A DNA stretch of 58,347 nucleotides from an uncultured Verrucomicrobiota bacterium (GTDB taxonomy: Bacteria > Verrucomicrobiota > Verrucomicrobiia > Limisphaerales > AAA164-E04). The position numbers were made by a program, and so were the translations under genes. The stretch covers positions 1 to 58,347 of the forward strand of contig CAJXVR010000006.1 in assembly GCA_913061285.1 (NCBI GenBank). Direction: 5' to 3'. Positions 8,660 to 17,583 of the stretch are shown one piece after another (position 1 is the stretch's first letter; the number at the start of each line of letters is the position of its first letter). The notes under the pieces are model-generated. The model made no database searches and had not been told where the DNA came from. It saw only the letters and a list, made by a program, of their open reading frames with translations.

Positions 8660-10471
8660 ATGAGAAGAGACTGTTCGATGATCGAAGAAATTCAACAATC
8701 GCAAGTAATCGGAAAGCAACTCCGCATTCCGTGCGATCTCAATGCTGCTCGAGAAGGGTGCCTGGTTATCAAGCAGTTCCTTCAAGACTGTGGGGTGCCG
8801 GATGGTGAATTGATGGAATGGGAGTTGATTCTTGCTGAAGGCATCAACAATGCCGTCGAGTATGTTTCTGCACCCAGTCGAGAGCAATCGGTTGAGGTGG
8901 ATGTGGTCGTTACTTCGAAATCGATCACGGTGTCCATTCATGATCACACAGAGGGGATCGAGTGGCCAGAGAACGCAGCGCTGCCAGGGACTGATTCCGA
9001 AGGGGGGCGAGGAATCTATTTGATCCAGTCGCTAGCTGAATCATCGGACTATCGACGGGGAAAAGAGGGCAATACGTTGACGATCCGGCGTAGCGTTAAG
9101 GATCTTGATTTGAACAAGCTCGCTGGGGGCGCTTCTGAGCCTGCTGGGGATCAATCAGCTGCACTCCAAAGCTTGGAAGAAACCTTAGACGCGATGACAG
9201 AGGAGCTTTCCTCCTGCTATGAGAGTCTCTCTGCTATTTTTCATTTTTCCTCCGAGCTTGGGCAATCTCAAGAGACGAAGCAATTTGCCAAACGCTTGAT
9301 CGATCATGTGCTTCAAATTGTGGAGGCCGATTGGTATGTGTTTCGCCAGTACTATTCTAATGAAGATCGCCTGGCCCTGTTAGTGGCGAGCGATGAAAAT
9401 CTTGTCCTGACCGACCTACGTGTCAGGAATGGAGGTGATGCCGGCGGCATCGAGTTGACCGCTGTCCAAAGTCGACAGGACGAATGGCTAGGGGCTGAGG
9501 ATGCTATTTCGGAAACCGAACCCTTAGTGGCGATCGCAGAGAATTGCCACGTGATTGTTCATCCGATTTATCTCAATGAAGAGTTGCTCGGGGTCTTGAG
9601 TGTGGGGCGTTCTCAAGCAGGCCAGGCCTTCAAGGCGGCACAGATAAGTTTTATCAATACCTTCGCGGAATTCTTGGGAATCCAAATCGTTAATGTTGGT
9701 TACGAACAAGAACGTATCTCTAAGGGGATATTTACTCGCGAGTTGGAAATTGCTCAGAATATCCAGCGCTCGCTGCTGCCGGCAGCATTGCCGAAATTGG
9801 GAGGATTTGAACTGGCCGCACTTTGTGATTCGGCTCGAGAGGTAGGCGGGGATTTTTACGATGTGATTTCTTTGGGCGATGGGTGTTTTGTTCTGGTGAT
9901 TGCGGATGTGATGGGGAAGGGAATTCCCGCTGCATTGTTTGCCGCAATCTTACGTAGTCTCATCCGTGCCTTACCTGAGCATTCCCGAGAACCCGCAAAG
10001 TTGATGACTACCGTGAATCGCATTCTTCACGATGATCTTTCTGGGGTTGATATGTTCATCACGGCACAGGTGGTTTTTGTAGACTCGCTGAACAAAGTGG
10101 CTAAGGTGTCGAATGCTGGACATTGTCCTGCGCTGTTTGCGATCTCAGATCAGGATCAGATCAAGGTGGTATGTCCCGATGGTATGCCCATAGGTGTTTT
10201 GGAAGATACCTGCTATTCTGAAGGGGCCTTGGAGCTTACTGGTGAGACCACCATTCTGGTCTATACTGATGGGATCACCGAGGCTGCCGATGCCTTAGGA
10301 GAACAGTTCGGAGATGATCGACTGCAAGCGTGGGCTCATTCCAAGTGCGGCTCTTCGGAAGGGGCAGAGGCATTGAAGCGAGATTTGCTACAACAAGTGA
10401 AATCATTTATGGGAGACGCTGCGTCGCGCGATGACATGACGTTTATCTTGGCGGCACAACGAGCAGAGTAA
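8660..10471 (+). CDS. Partner-switching regulator: RsbW-like kinase + GAF + PP2C phosphatase
   Basis: A 603-residue protein with three modules. Residues about 20-145 are an RsbW-like HATPase: an N-box-like LAEGINNAVEYV and GGRGIYLIQSL as the G box. Residues about 190-335 form a GAF-like sensor domain. Residues about 365-603 are a SpoIIE/RsbU PP2C phosphatase with D398 in GGDFYD, D416 in IADVMGKG and D591/D592 in SRDDMTF. Known RsbW proteins phosphorylate STAS antagonists and RsbU proteins dephosphorylate them; here both activities lie in one chain. STAS partners exist in this window at 45431 and inside the glycosyltransferase at 33409. The stop overlaps the start of the next gene (TAATG). Confidence 0.9.
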   Translation: MRRDCSMIEEIQQSQVIGKQLRIPCDLNAAREGCLVIKQFLQDCGVPDGELMEWELILAEGINNAVEYVSAPSREQSVEVDVVVTSKSITVSIHDHTEGIEWPENAALPGTDSEGGRGIYLIQSLAESSDYRRGKEGNTLTIRRSVKDLDLNKLAGGASEPAGDQSAALQSLEETLDAMTEELSSCYESLSAIFHFSSELGQSQETKQFAKRLIDHVLQIVEADWYVFRQYYSNEDRLALLVASDENLVLTDLRVRNGGDAGGIELTAVQSRQDEWLGAEDAISETEPLVAIAENCHVIVHPIYLNEELLGVLSVGRSQAGQAFKAAQISFINTFAEFLGIQIVNVGYEQERISKGIFTRELEIAQNIQRSLLPAALPKLGGFELAALCDSAREVGGDFYDVISLGDGCFVLVIADVMGKGIPAALFAAILRSLIRALPEHSREPAKLMTTVNRILHDDLSGVDMFITAQVVFVDSLNKVAKVSNAGHCPALFAISDQDQIKVVCPDGMPIGVLEDTCYSEGALELTGETTILVYTDGITEAADALGEQFGDDRLQAWAHSKCGSSEGAEALKRDLLQQVKSFMGDAASRDDMTFILAAQRAE

Positions 10472-10860
10472 TGGCAGACGAACAAAGTAAGAAGATTCTA
10501 ATTGTTGATGACGAAGCGCATATTCGTCGATTGATCGAATTTACTCTGAAAAAGGGGGGCTTTAAGATGTTGGTGGCTACCAATGGTCGTGAAGCGATCA
10601 ATCTTGCGACGTCTGACTCTCCGGATCTCATCATTATGGATGTTCTGATGCCGGAAATGGATGGGGTCGAGGCCCTTGATCTCCTCAAACAGGATGCTCG
10701 AACGTCGTCTATTCCAGTCATCTTGTTAACCGGGATCGGTCAATCAACGACCCGACGCGAAGTGGAGGAAAAAGGCACCGCGACCTATCTCGCCAAGCCC
10801 TTCAGTCCGAATAAGTTACTCCGAGAAGTTGAGCGAATGATCGAAGCTGCTGGGGAGTGA
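10471..10860 (+). CDS. CheY-like single-domain response regulator
   Basis: A 129-residue receiver domain with no output domain. The acidic pair D13/D14, phospho-acceptor D57 in IIMDVLMPEMDG, T87 and K109 in LAKP are all present. The start overlaps the stop of the upstream phosphatase by one base, so the two are almost certainly translated together. It probably relays a histidine-kinase signal to the phosphatase/kinase protein. It converges with the DUF1552 gene, leaving only three bases between the stops. Confidence 0.93.
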   Translation: MADEQSKKILIVDDEAHIRRLIEFTLKKGGFKMLVATNGREAINLATSDSPDLIIMDVLMPEMDGVEALDLLKQDARTSSIPVILLTGIGQSTTRREVEEKGTATYLAKPFSPNKLLREVERMIEAAGE

Positions 10861-10863
10861 TTC

Positions 10864-12219
10864 TTAGCCACTCAGTTCGTCGAGCACGCTGCTTGCTGTT
10901 CCGAAGCGTTTAGCTGGAATCTCTAGTCGATTCAGAAAGGAAAGGTGGATCTGTGAAAGGTCCGTTTTCGACTCAAACGAAAGGGCGCGTCCTGTTTTTA
11001 GTGTGCCGGCACCTCCCCCAGCGATTAGGGTGGGAAGATCGTTTTCGTCGTGGGCGTCTCCATCTCCAAGGCTGCTGCCCAAGAGAAGCATTGAGTTGTC
11101 CAGAAGAGTTCCACCTGAGGCTTCTTCGATCGAGTTGAGACGATTCAGAAGATAGGCGAACTGCCTGTGGTGCCAGCGGACGACTTCAGCGTACATCGCT
11201 CGTTTCGTGTCCACCGAGTCCCAACGGGTTGCCCCATCGTCGTCTTCGGTGTTGCCGGAGGCGTTTCCGTAGTGTGATAGGGCGTGCCACGTTCCTTTGA
11301 CACCATCAATAAAGTTGAAGTAGCGATTTGATTGCCCGTGGTCGAGCATGAAACTCACTACCCGTGTGGCGTCGGACCAAAATGCCAGGACGATCATATC
11401 CATCATCAAACGCACGTATGCTTCGTGGTCACTCGGAATTCCAGAAGTGGGGCGGATGAGCGAGTCAGTTAATGCCTGATCTGCCTTCATGCGTTCGGTC
11501 TGGAGTTCGGCAAATTCAATGCGTTTTTCTAATGCTCGAATGGATTCGAAATACTCATCTAATCGGTGCTGGTCGGCTTGGCTGACTTGACCCCGCAAGG
11601 ATTTGGCATCGGCAAGCACAAGATCCATCACCGATCGGTTCGTTGCACCGCCGGATGGGGGTCTGAACATGCGATCGAAAACGGCTCGAGGTTCGATCTC
11701 TCGGGTTAATGGGATGCCACTGCGAGTCCAGGAAATGGTGTTTCTCGGAAGTGAGTTTGAGAAATATCCTTCACCTTTTGTCGATAATTCCAAGGACGGG
11801 AGCAGTGTGCGATCTCCTATTTTTTCAGCAGCTAGCTGATCGACTGAGACTCCCCCGGCATTGACCTCTCGATTGCTATAACCGTGTCCTGTTAACCAGG
11901 TGGCTGTGCCTGCTCCGTGTCCGTTCCCTTTTGGAGTCCAAACATTCGATGGGATAATGAGCTCTGATTTGAAAGGCTCCAGTGGACTCATCCATTCGTT
12001 GAGCTCTTGTAGTGTTCCATTTGGTCCGGTCTTCTCTGGATGCCAGATGCCGCGAGGGATTCCATTTGGAAAATAGAAATACCCCACGCGATTTGTCTTC
12101 TTCTCTGTACTTCCGGCGGCAAGGTGCAGTGGTCGCATCACGTCGAGCGCGGGAAGGGCGATTGCAGCCCCAAGACTGCGTAGCATGGTGCGTCGACTTA
12201 GTTTCACGGAGCGAATCAT
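10864..12219 (-). CDS. DUF1552 family protein with Tat signal
   Basis: A 451-residue secreted protein of the DUF1552 family, common in Planctomycetes and Verrucomicrobia. A Tat-type leader is visible (SRRTMLRSLGAAIALPALD, residues 8-26). Family hallmarks include YFPNGIP, WLTGHGY near residue 107, and a C-terminal LLLGSSLGDGDAHDENDLP resembling the alkaline-phosphatase-like fold of DUF1501. The function is not established. It overlaps the DUF1592 gene by four bases (ATGA), the usual partner arrangement. Confidence 0.92.
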   Translation of the reverse strand: MIRSVKLSRRTMLRSLGAAIALPALDVMRPLHLAAGSTEKKTNRVGYFYFPNGIPRGIWHPEKTGPNGTLQELNEWMSPLEPFKSELIIPSNVWTPKGNGHGAGTATWLTGHGYSNREVNAGGVSVDQLAAEKIGDRTLLPSLELSTKGEGYFSNSLPRNTISWTRSGIPLTREIEPRAVFDRMFRPPSGGATNRSVMDLVLADAKSLRGQVSQADQHRLDEYFESIRALEKRIEFAELQTERMKADQALTDSLIRPTSGIPSDHEAYVRLMMDMIVLAFWSDATRVVSFMLDHGQSNRYFNFIDGVKGTWHALSHYGNASGNTEDDDGATRWDSVDTKRAMYAEVVRWHHRQFAYLLNRLNSIEEASGGTLLDNSMLLLGSSLGDGDAHDENDLPTLIAGGGAGTLKTGRALSFESKTDLSQIHLSFLNRLEIPAKRFGTASSVLDELSG

Positions 12220-14927
12220 AACGCGTTCTTGGATCCAGGCTGCTGTTTGAATTGGAAGGGGAAACTGTTGACGATACCTCTGACGAGGGCGTGCATTCGG
12301 AAATCGTCCGCCTTCATCGCTGTGATGATCGTGCGAATCGCAGCCTCGTCATAGTACTCTAATTGGCGTCCAAGGGCGTAGGCCAGCATTTTGGATGTTA
12401 GTTGACGGGCGAGGTCGGTCTTGTGTTTGCTGAGGATGACCTGCTTGAGTCCCTGGGGGCCTTGAAACGGGGTGCCGTCGGGTAAGGTGGCTTCGGCAGT
12501 GATCGGTTTGCGCTCAAACTGTCGGCGACGTCTTTCAGCGCGGCGCTCGCTGTCTTCGAGGAGATTCATTTCAAGAAGAATATCCGTCACTTCAGATTGG
12601 AAGGCTTCATCGATTTCATGTTGGAGAAATTCAGCAAGCGATGTTTCCGGTATGCTCCGAAAATAATTGGAGCCCTCTAGGATTTCTTCTTTTTCCGCTT
12701 CAGGCACTTCGAGGCGAGAGATCCTTTCTCGTAATTCAGTGCTGGTGAGTTTTCGGAGGGCTTTGACAAGTGCTTGAAACTGCGAGGGTGAAGAGGGCGT
12801 TTCGGGAAATAATTCCATGATCTCGAGGAGCTCAATGATTTCGTCAATGTCGTCTTCGAAGAAATCAGCGACTTGATCGTCTGTCGCCGCTCTGATCTCG
12901 TAGACATGACCGCGTAGCTCTTTCTTATGTTCCTCCGTTAATTCCTTGAGCCCCCAGATTCGTGCCTCGATGTTCTTTTCGCTGTCAGATCTGAGGGTCT
13001 CGATCCCTCGTTCCATTTTTGCCAGCATTTCCTCATGGTCAGGATCCTCGAATTCAATCTCTAACCATTCTAGGAGACGAATGAGCCGATTCTGTCGAGA
13101 GGGAGTGAGCGTTTCGGTTATTTCTCGCTTGAGGGCGTCTTCATCCAAACTCCGTAATTTGGCAAGGCGAGTTCGGATCTCCGCTCGTTCGTCGGGCCCT
13201 GAGTCGATCGCGTCGATCCGCTGACTGAGGGTAGTTTCGTCGAGTGAACGCATCGCAAAAACGAGTAGCAGCGCTTCGTCGTCGTTTCGTTCAAGAACTC
13301 GGACCCGGTAGCTGTCTCGCCAGCGGCCGAAATAATCAAAATTTTCTAGGCTGAAACCCATAGGGTCTATCTTACTGTGACAACTCCGACAACTCGGATC
13401 ACTGGAATGCATCTCAACTTTTTGACGAAATGTGAGGCTATCGTCCTCTTCGACCTCTTCTTTGAAGGCGCCTGCGTTTGGTGGCGGGGGAGGGAGCGGT
13501 CTGCCGAGAACCGTTTCGAGAATCCAATTGCCACGTTTGATGGGGCTGGTGTCTTTGTAGTTGGAGGTAACGGCCATGAGGCTACCATGGGTAAGAATCC
13601 CTCCGCGATTGGGATTGTCGTGGGCGACTCGGCGCATGGCTGACCCTTTAATATCTGTCCGGCCATAGATCTCGGAGGCTAGTTCTTCGTTGAGAAAGGT
13701 GAAGTTGGCAGTAAGCAGTTCACTGAGAGTGCGGTTTTCTCGGACGATGGAGGTAAAGAAGAGTGCTGACTCTTCTCTCATCGCGTTCATCAACGTGTCG
13801 GTGCACCATGGATTATCGATGGGGTCGAGTCTTACTCGGTTCCCGATGAACCCGAATCCAAGCCACTGGGCCGCAAAGCTTTCCCCTAAGGTGTTGGCGT
13901 AGGGGTGAGTGAGCATGCGTGCGATCTGTGCTTCAAGGACCTCAGGTTGGTGGAGACGTTCTTGGGCGGCGAGTTCGAAGAGCGTCTCGTCAGGCATCGT
14001 GGCCCAAAGGAAATAGGAGAGTCGTGATGCGAGCTCGTAATCCGTAATTCGAAAAGGAGCGCTGCTCTGAGAGGCTCGCTCGATCCGGAGGAGGAATTTT
14101 GGCGAGATCAAGTTGGCTTGAATCACTTGCTTGATGGCTCTCACGAATGCTGCCTTTGCCCCTTGGGCTTGGTGTATGGATGAGAAATGAGCGAGCGCTT
14201 GGTCGATTTCTTGGCTTGTCGCTGGACGCCGGTAGGCGCGGAGAAGGAAGTGGGTGATCACCGTGCGTGCCGCCTCTTCAGCGCTTACGGAATCTGATGG
14301 CATTTGAATCATGATCTGGCGAAAGGAAGGGGAACTTGCCCAGTCATTCTCGTCGCTCGGTATGGCCGCTTCGACCACGCTTTCAGCCGAAGCGATATAA
14401 CGCTCCATGAGTGCGGTTTGGAGGAAAAGAGTGTTGGCTGAGTTCTTGAAACCACTGGCTCCCGTAAGGTCGCTTGGGAAACGTTCAGCCGGGCTCATCG
14501 GGGTGCCGAAGAGGTCGCTGATGGTTCGGTTATACTCTTGATTTGTCAATCGACGTGCCGCTTCAAAGCCTGGGTTGTTGATGCTGGAAAAATTGAACTG
14601 ATTGAGCGCTTTATCGAGTTGCTGAAGGATTTCTTCCCGTTCTTCTTTCGTAGGGGCGTCGGCGTCTTCTGGTGGCATTTCACCGGATTTGACAAGATCG
14701 ATCACATGATTCCACTGTTCTCGATTCTTGATGAGTGGTTGTTCCGTGAGCAAGTCGGTTAGATTGAGGCCGCCTTTGGCTTTCTTCTCCCCATGGCAGG
14801 GCACACAGTGCTGGGAGAGATGCGTCTTCAAGGACTCCGAACTGGCCAGGAGTGCCTCCGCTATAATCAGCACCATGATCACTGGTAGCAGACGATTGGT
14901 CGTCTTCAAAGCGTGCTGTTTGCTCAT
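12216..14927 (-). CDS. DUF1592/1588/1587/1585 cytochrome-linked protein with a large insertion
   Basis: A 903-residue exported protein from the ATG at 14927; upstream extension to 15077 overlaps the divergent gene and lacks homologous character. A signal segment (10-29) precedes a cytochrome-c-like heme site, CVPCH at 41-45. DUF1587, DUF1592 and DUF1588 segments follow, with a second CRSCH at 513-517 and FDYFGRWRD ending at about 538. In relatives the text continues at once to the TLPDG block. Here it resumes only at about 807 (KPITAEATLPDG), followed by the DUF1585 C-terminus. The intervening 268 residues are acidic and helical. Redox function is inferred for the family, with no defined substrate. 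Confidence 0.9.
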   Translation of the reverse strand: MSKQHALKTTNRLLPVIMVLIIAEALLASSESLKTHLSQHCVPCHGEKKAKGGLNLTDLLTEQPLIKNREQWNHVIDLVKSGEMPPEDADAPTKEEREEILQQLDKALNQFNFSSINNPGFEAARRLTNQEYNRTISDLFGTPMSPAERFPSDLTGASGFKNSANTLFLQTALMERYIASAESVVEAAIPSDENDWASSPSFRQIMIQMPSDSVSAEEAARTVITHFLLRAYRRPATSQEIDQALAHFSSIHQAQGAKAAFVRAIKQVIQANLISPKFLLRIERASQSSAPFRITDYELASRLSYFLWATMPDETLFELAAQERLHQPEVLEAQIARMLTHPYANTLGESFAAQWLGFGFIGNRVRLDPIDNPWCTDTLMNAMREESALFFTSIVRENRTLSELLTANFTFLNEELASEIYGRTDIKGSAMRRVAHDNPNRGGILTHGSLMAVTSNYKDTSPIKRGNWILETVLGRPLPPPPPNAGAFKEEVEEDDSLTFRQKVEMHSSDPSCRSCHSKIDPMGFSLENFDYFGRWRDSYRVRVLERNDDEALLLVFAMRSLDETTLSQRIDAIDSGPDERAEIRTRLAKLRSLDEDALKREITETLTPSRQNRLIRLLEWLEIEFEDPDHEEMLAKMERGIETLRSDSEKNIEARIWGLKELTEEHKKELRGHVYEIRAATDDQVADFFEDDIDEIIELLEIMELFPETPSSPSQFQALVKALRKLTSTELRERISRLEVPEAEKEEILEGSNYFRSIPETSLAEFLQHEIDEAFQSEVTDILLEMNLLEDSERRAERRRRQFERKPITAEATLPDGTPFQGPQGLKQVILSKHKTDLARQLTSKMLAYALGRQLEYYDEAAIRTIITAMKADDFRMHALVRGIVNSFPFQFKQQPGSKNAL
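12510..13310 (-). repeat. Insertion of three degenerate ~75-80 residue helical repeats in the DUF1592 protein
   Basis: Residues about 558-635, 640-715 and 720-800 of the DUF1592 protein align with one another. Each begins with a helix of type LxxRIxxL (SQRIDAI, EARIWGL, RERISRL). A Glu/Lys-rich turn and RS/RA followed by DED, TDD or PET come next, and each ends with a helix containing LLE or LLEM and an acidic tail. Composition is strongly Glu/Arg/Leu. The frame is open throughout, so this is a coding insertion, not a broken gene. Confidence 0.7.
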
Positions 14928-15117
14928 GAGCGGGTGATATCGCATATGGCTTCGAATCACGCTACCGTGTCTTCGTTGATTGTCAATTTTGGACCGGTAG
15001 CGCGACCAAGAGCGATCAATCGCTGGTGAATGAAAACCAGGTCCTTCGATGCCATGGTTTCCCGGGGACTCGAACACTTGCTATGACGTTCCGCGGGCCT
15101 TAGTATTCGGTGGATCC
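14928..15117. promoter_or_regulatory. Shared divergent promoter region of the two cytochrome operons
   Basis: 190 bases separate the preferred starts of the DUF1592 (minus) and PSD1 (plus) genes, so both transcripts must start here or nearby. No clear -35/-10 element or operator palindrome was seen. Longer frames from both sides overlap in this stretch, which is one reason the inner starts are preferred. Confidence 0.5.
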
Positions 15118-17574
15118 ATGGTTTGGTATTCACTAGTGCTTGTCCCTGCGATCTATCTGATGTGTCAGGGGACGATTGAGGCGGAGACGCTCGTGTTCTC
15201 AAGAGACGTACTGCCCATTTTTGATCAGCATTGTTCTGAATGCCACGGCAAGGATCAGCAGAAGGGTGGGCTCGATCTTAGCCGTTCCTTTCCTTTTGCG
15301 CAATCGCGTCAAAGCCATGAGACTCTAATCATCAGTGGTGATCCGGAACAAAGTGAGCTGATTAAGCGGGTGGAACATGCCGATCCAGACGTGCGAATGC
15401 CTCGTGACCAAACCCCACTGTCGAATACGGAACTAAAGATCCTTAAGCAATGGATTCGCGAGGGTGCGGTGTGGCCAGACGATGGATGGCGGCCAGCGGT
15501 GCACTGGTCATTCGTAGCCCCAGTGAAGCCATCCCTGCCTGAGGTTTCGAATCAGACATGGAGCCAAACACCAATCGACCGATTCATCTTACGTCGTTTG
15601 GAGGATCGAAACCTGTCGCCGAGTATTCCTGTGGGAAGAGCAGAACTCCTACGGCGCCTTTCCCTTGATTTGTTAGGGCTTCCTCCGAGTGTTAACGCTC
15701 TGGATGCCTTTCTTTCCGATTCCCGCCCCAACGCCTTCGAACATGCTGTGGATCGCTTCCTGGCATCACCAGCCTTTGGCGAAAAATGGGCAAGGCATTG
15801 GTTAGACTTGGCCCGGTATGCAGATTCTGAGGGATATCAACGGGATGAGTTACGCGAGATCTGGGCCTATCGAGATTGGGTGATTCATGCCCTCAACCGA
15901 GACCTTCCTTTCCGTGAGTTTACGATTGAACAACTAGCCGGAGACCTTTTGCCGGAACCACGGTTTGATCAGTTGGTTGCTACCGGCTTTCACCGGAACA
16001 CGCCGGTCAATCTTGAAGCAGGAACCGACCCGAAAGCGGACTATCACAAGCAAATTATCGATCGAGTAGGAACGACAGGAAGCGTATGGTTGGGACTTAC
16101 TGTGGGGTGTGCCCAGTGTCATGATCATAAGTACGATCCGATATCGATTAAGGACTACTATCAGTTCTTTGCCTTCTTCAATCGAGCGCCGGTGGAGACT
16201 CGACAGGCGGGGCAAGCGATGGGGAGTTCCAATATGATTTATATTGGGCCGGATATGGATGTTGTCTCCGATGGAGATGTAGAGCGGCGGCGTGCTCACT
16301 GGGCCCAGTTGCATGCTCAAGCGGTCATGTCTCTTCGCAACTATGTGGATCCTCTCTGGTCAGAGTCCTCTCTAGACGTGGTTCCTAAGGAGAAGCAGAC
16401 TGCGGCGGTAAAGGCTGCGTTTAAGAGAATTCCTTCGAAGCGACAATTGGAGGACTATCGTCAATTCTTGGCGCTTATTCTCGAGGGCGATCAGCACGCT
16501 CGAGTGTTAATGCAAGAGGCTGATCACACCGTGCGAATGCGGGATGCGTATCCGAAAGCCGTGACGCGGATCATGAAGGACAGTGAGTTCCGGCCAACGC
16601 ACGTTCTGAAGCGTGGCGATCTAGAGAACCGCGGAGAACGCGTTGGCCCAGCGACACCTGCAGGATTGCACCCATTCTCCGATGAGTTCTCTCGCGATCG
16701 ACTTGGCTTGGCTAAGTGGCTCGTTTCCAATGAGAACCCTCTCATTGCCCGGGTGACCGTGAACCGAATATGGGCAGAACTATTCGGCCGGGGATTGGTG
16801 GCGACGCTAGACGATTTTGGCCGACAAGGAGAGATTCCGAGCCATCCACAGCTGCTTGATTGGTTAGCAGAGACCTTTGTGCATGACGATCACTGGTCAT
16901 TGAAGCGGTTCATACGGCGCATTGTGCGCTCGGCGGTCTATCAACAAGCAGCGGCGGAACGCGATAGCGCGCTTCAAATTGATGCTGATAACCAATTCCT
17001 GTGGCGGTACCCGGGACATCGGCTTTCGGCCGAATCGATTCGAGATCAACTCCTTAGTCTTGCTGGCATGCTCTCTCTGAAGATGGGAGGGCCACCGGCT
17101 TATCCCTGGCAACCGGAGACTGTTTGGCGTTCATCGGCGGGAGCGGGGCCGATGAGTTATCCGGTTGATCGGGGCGAAGATGGGTTTCGGAGGGGAATCT
17201 ATACCGTCTGGCGACGAAGTGCCCATTATCCAAGCTTTGCCGTGTTTGATGCGCCAGATCGGGGGAGCTGTGTGGTGTCTCGGGGGCGGAGTAATACGCC
17301 ATTACAAGCACTCACATTGATGAATGATGGGGTGTATGTCGACGCGGCTCGAGCGTTTGCGAATCGGATTGAGTCTCGCGATTCCGGAGGGATCGATCAA
17401 GCATTGGTATGGGCGTTTCGTTCCGCGGTGGCCCGCTATCCGAGTGACGATGAGCGAGCCCTACTGAAGAGGATCTATAGGGAGGAGTTTCAGTTGTCTG
17501 GGGATGCGAGCGAGGGGTGGTTTAACGTAGCGACTGTTTTGATGAATCTACATGAGACGGTTTGTCGGAATTGA
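15118..17574 (+). CDS. PSD1 / DUF1549-DUF1553 cytochrome c domain protein
   Basis: An 818-residue secreted protein typical of PVC bacteria. The ATG at 15118 gives a leader of about 22 residues. The planctomycete cytochrome C domain (PSD1) follows with CSECH at 39-43. DUF1549 starts near IDRFILRRLE and contains a second heme motif, CAQCH at 331-335, followed by DHKYDPI. DUF1553 makes up the C-terminal third (LGLAKWLVSNENPLIARV, SNTPLQALTLMND). Two heme-c motifs suggest electron transfer in the periplasm; the biochemical role is not established. The DUF1501 gene follows after 9 bases. Confidence 0.93.
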   Translation: MVWYSLVLVPAIYLMCQGTIEAETLVFSRDVLPIFDQHCSECHGKDQQKGGLDLSRSFPFAQSRQSHETLIISGDPEQSELIKRVEHADPDVRMPRDQTPLSNTELKILKQWIREGAVWPDDGWRPAVHWSFVAPVKPSLPEVSNQTWSQTPIDRFILRRLEDRNLSPSIPVGRAELLRRLSLDLLGLPPSVNALDAFLSDSRPNAFEHAVDRFLASPAFGEKWARHWLDLARYADSEGYQRDELREIWAYRDWVIHALNRDLPFREFTIEQLAGDLLPEPRFDQLVATGFHRNTPVNLEAGTDPKADYHKQIIDRVGTTGSVWLGLTVGCAQCHDHKYDPISIKDYYQFFAFFNRAPVETRQAGQAMGSSNMIYIGPDMDVVSDGDVERRRAHWAQLHAQAVMSLRNYVDPLWSESSLDVVPKEKQTAAVKAAFKRIPSKRQLEDYRQFLALILEGDQHARVLMQEADHTVRMRDAYPKAVTRIMKDSEFRPTHVLKRGDLENRGERVGPATPAGLHPFSDEFSRDRLGLAKWLVSNENPLIARVTVNRIWAELFGRGLVATLDDFGRQGEIPSHPQLLDWLAETFVHDDHWSLKRFIRRIVRSAVYQQAAAERDSALQIDADNQFLWRYPGHRLSAESIRDQLLSLAGMLSLKMGGPPAYPWQPETVWRSSAGAGPMSYPVDRGEDGFRRGIYTVWRRSAHYPSFAVFDAPDRGSCVVSRGRSNTPLQALTLMNDGVYVDAARAFANRIESRDSGGIDQALVWAFRSAVARYPSDDERALLKRIYREEFQLSGDASEGWFNVATVLMNLHETVCRN

Positions 17575-17583
17575 AGGGAACGC

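Noticed and set aside
12510..13310. Intron or frameshift inside the DUF1592 gene
   Set aside because: The frame is uninterrupted and the extra sequence has regular helical repeat character.
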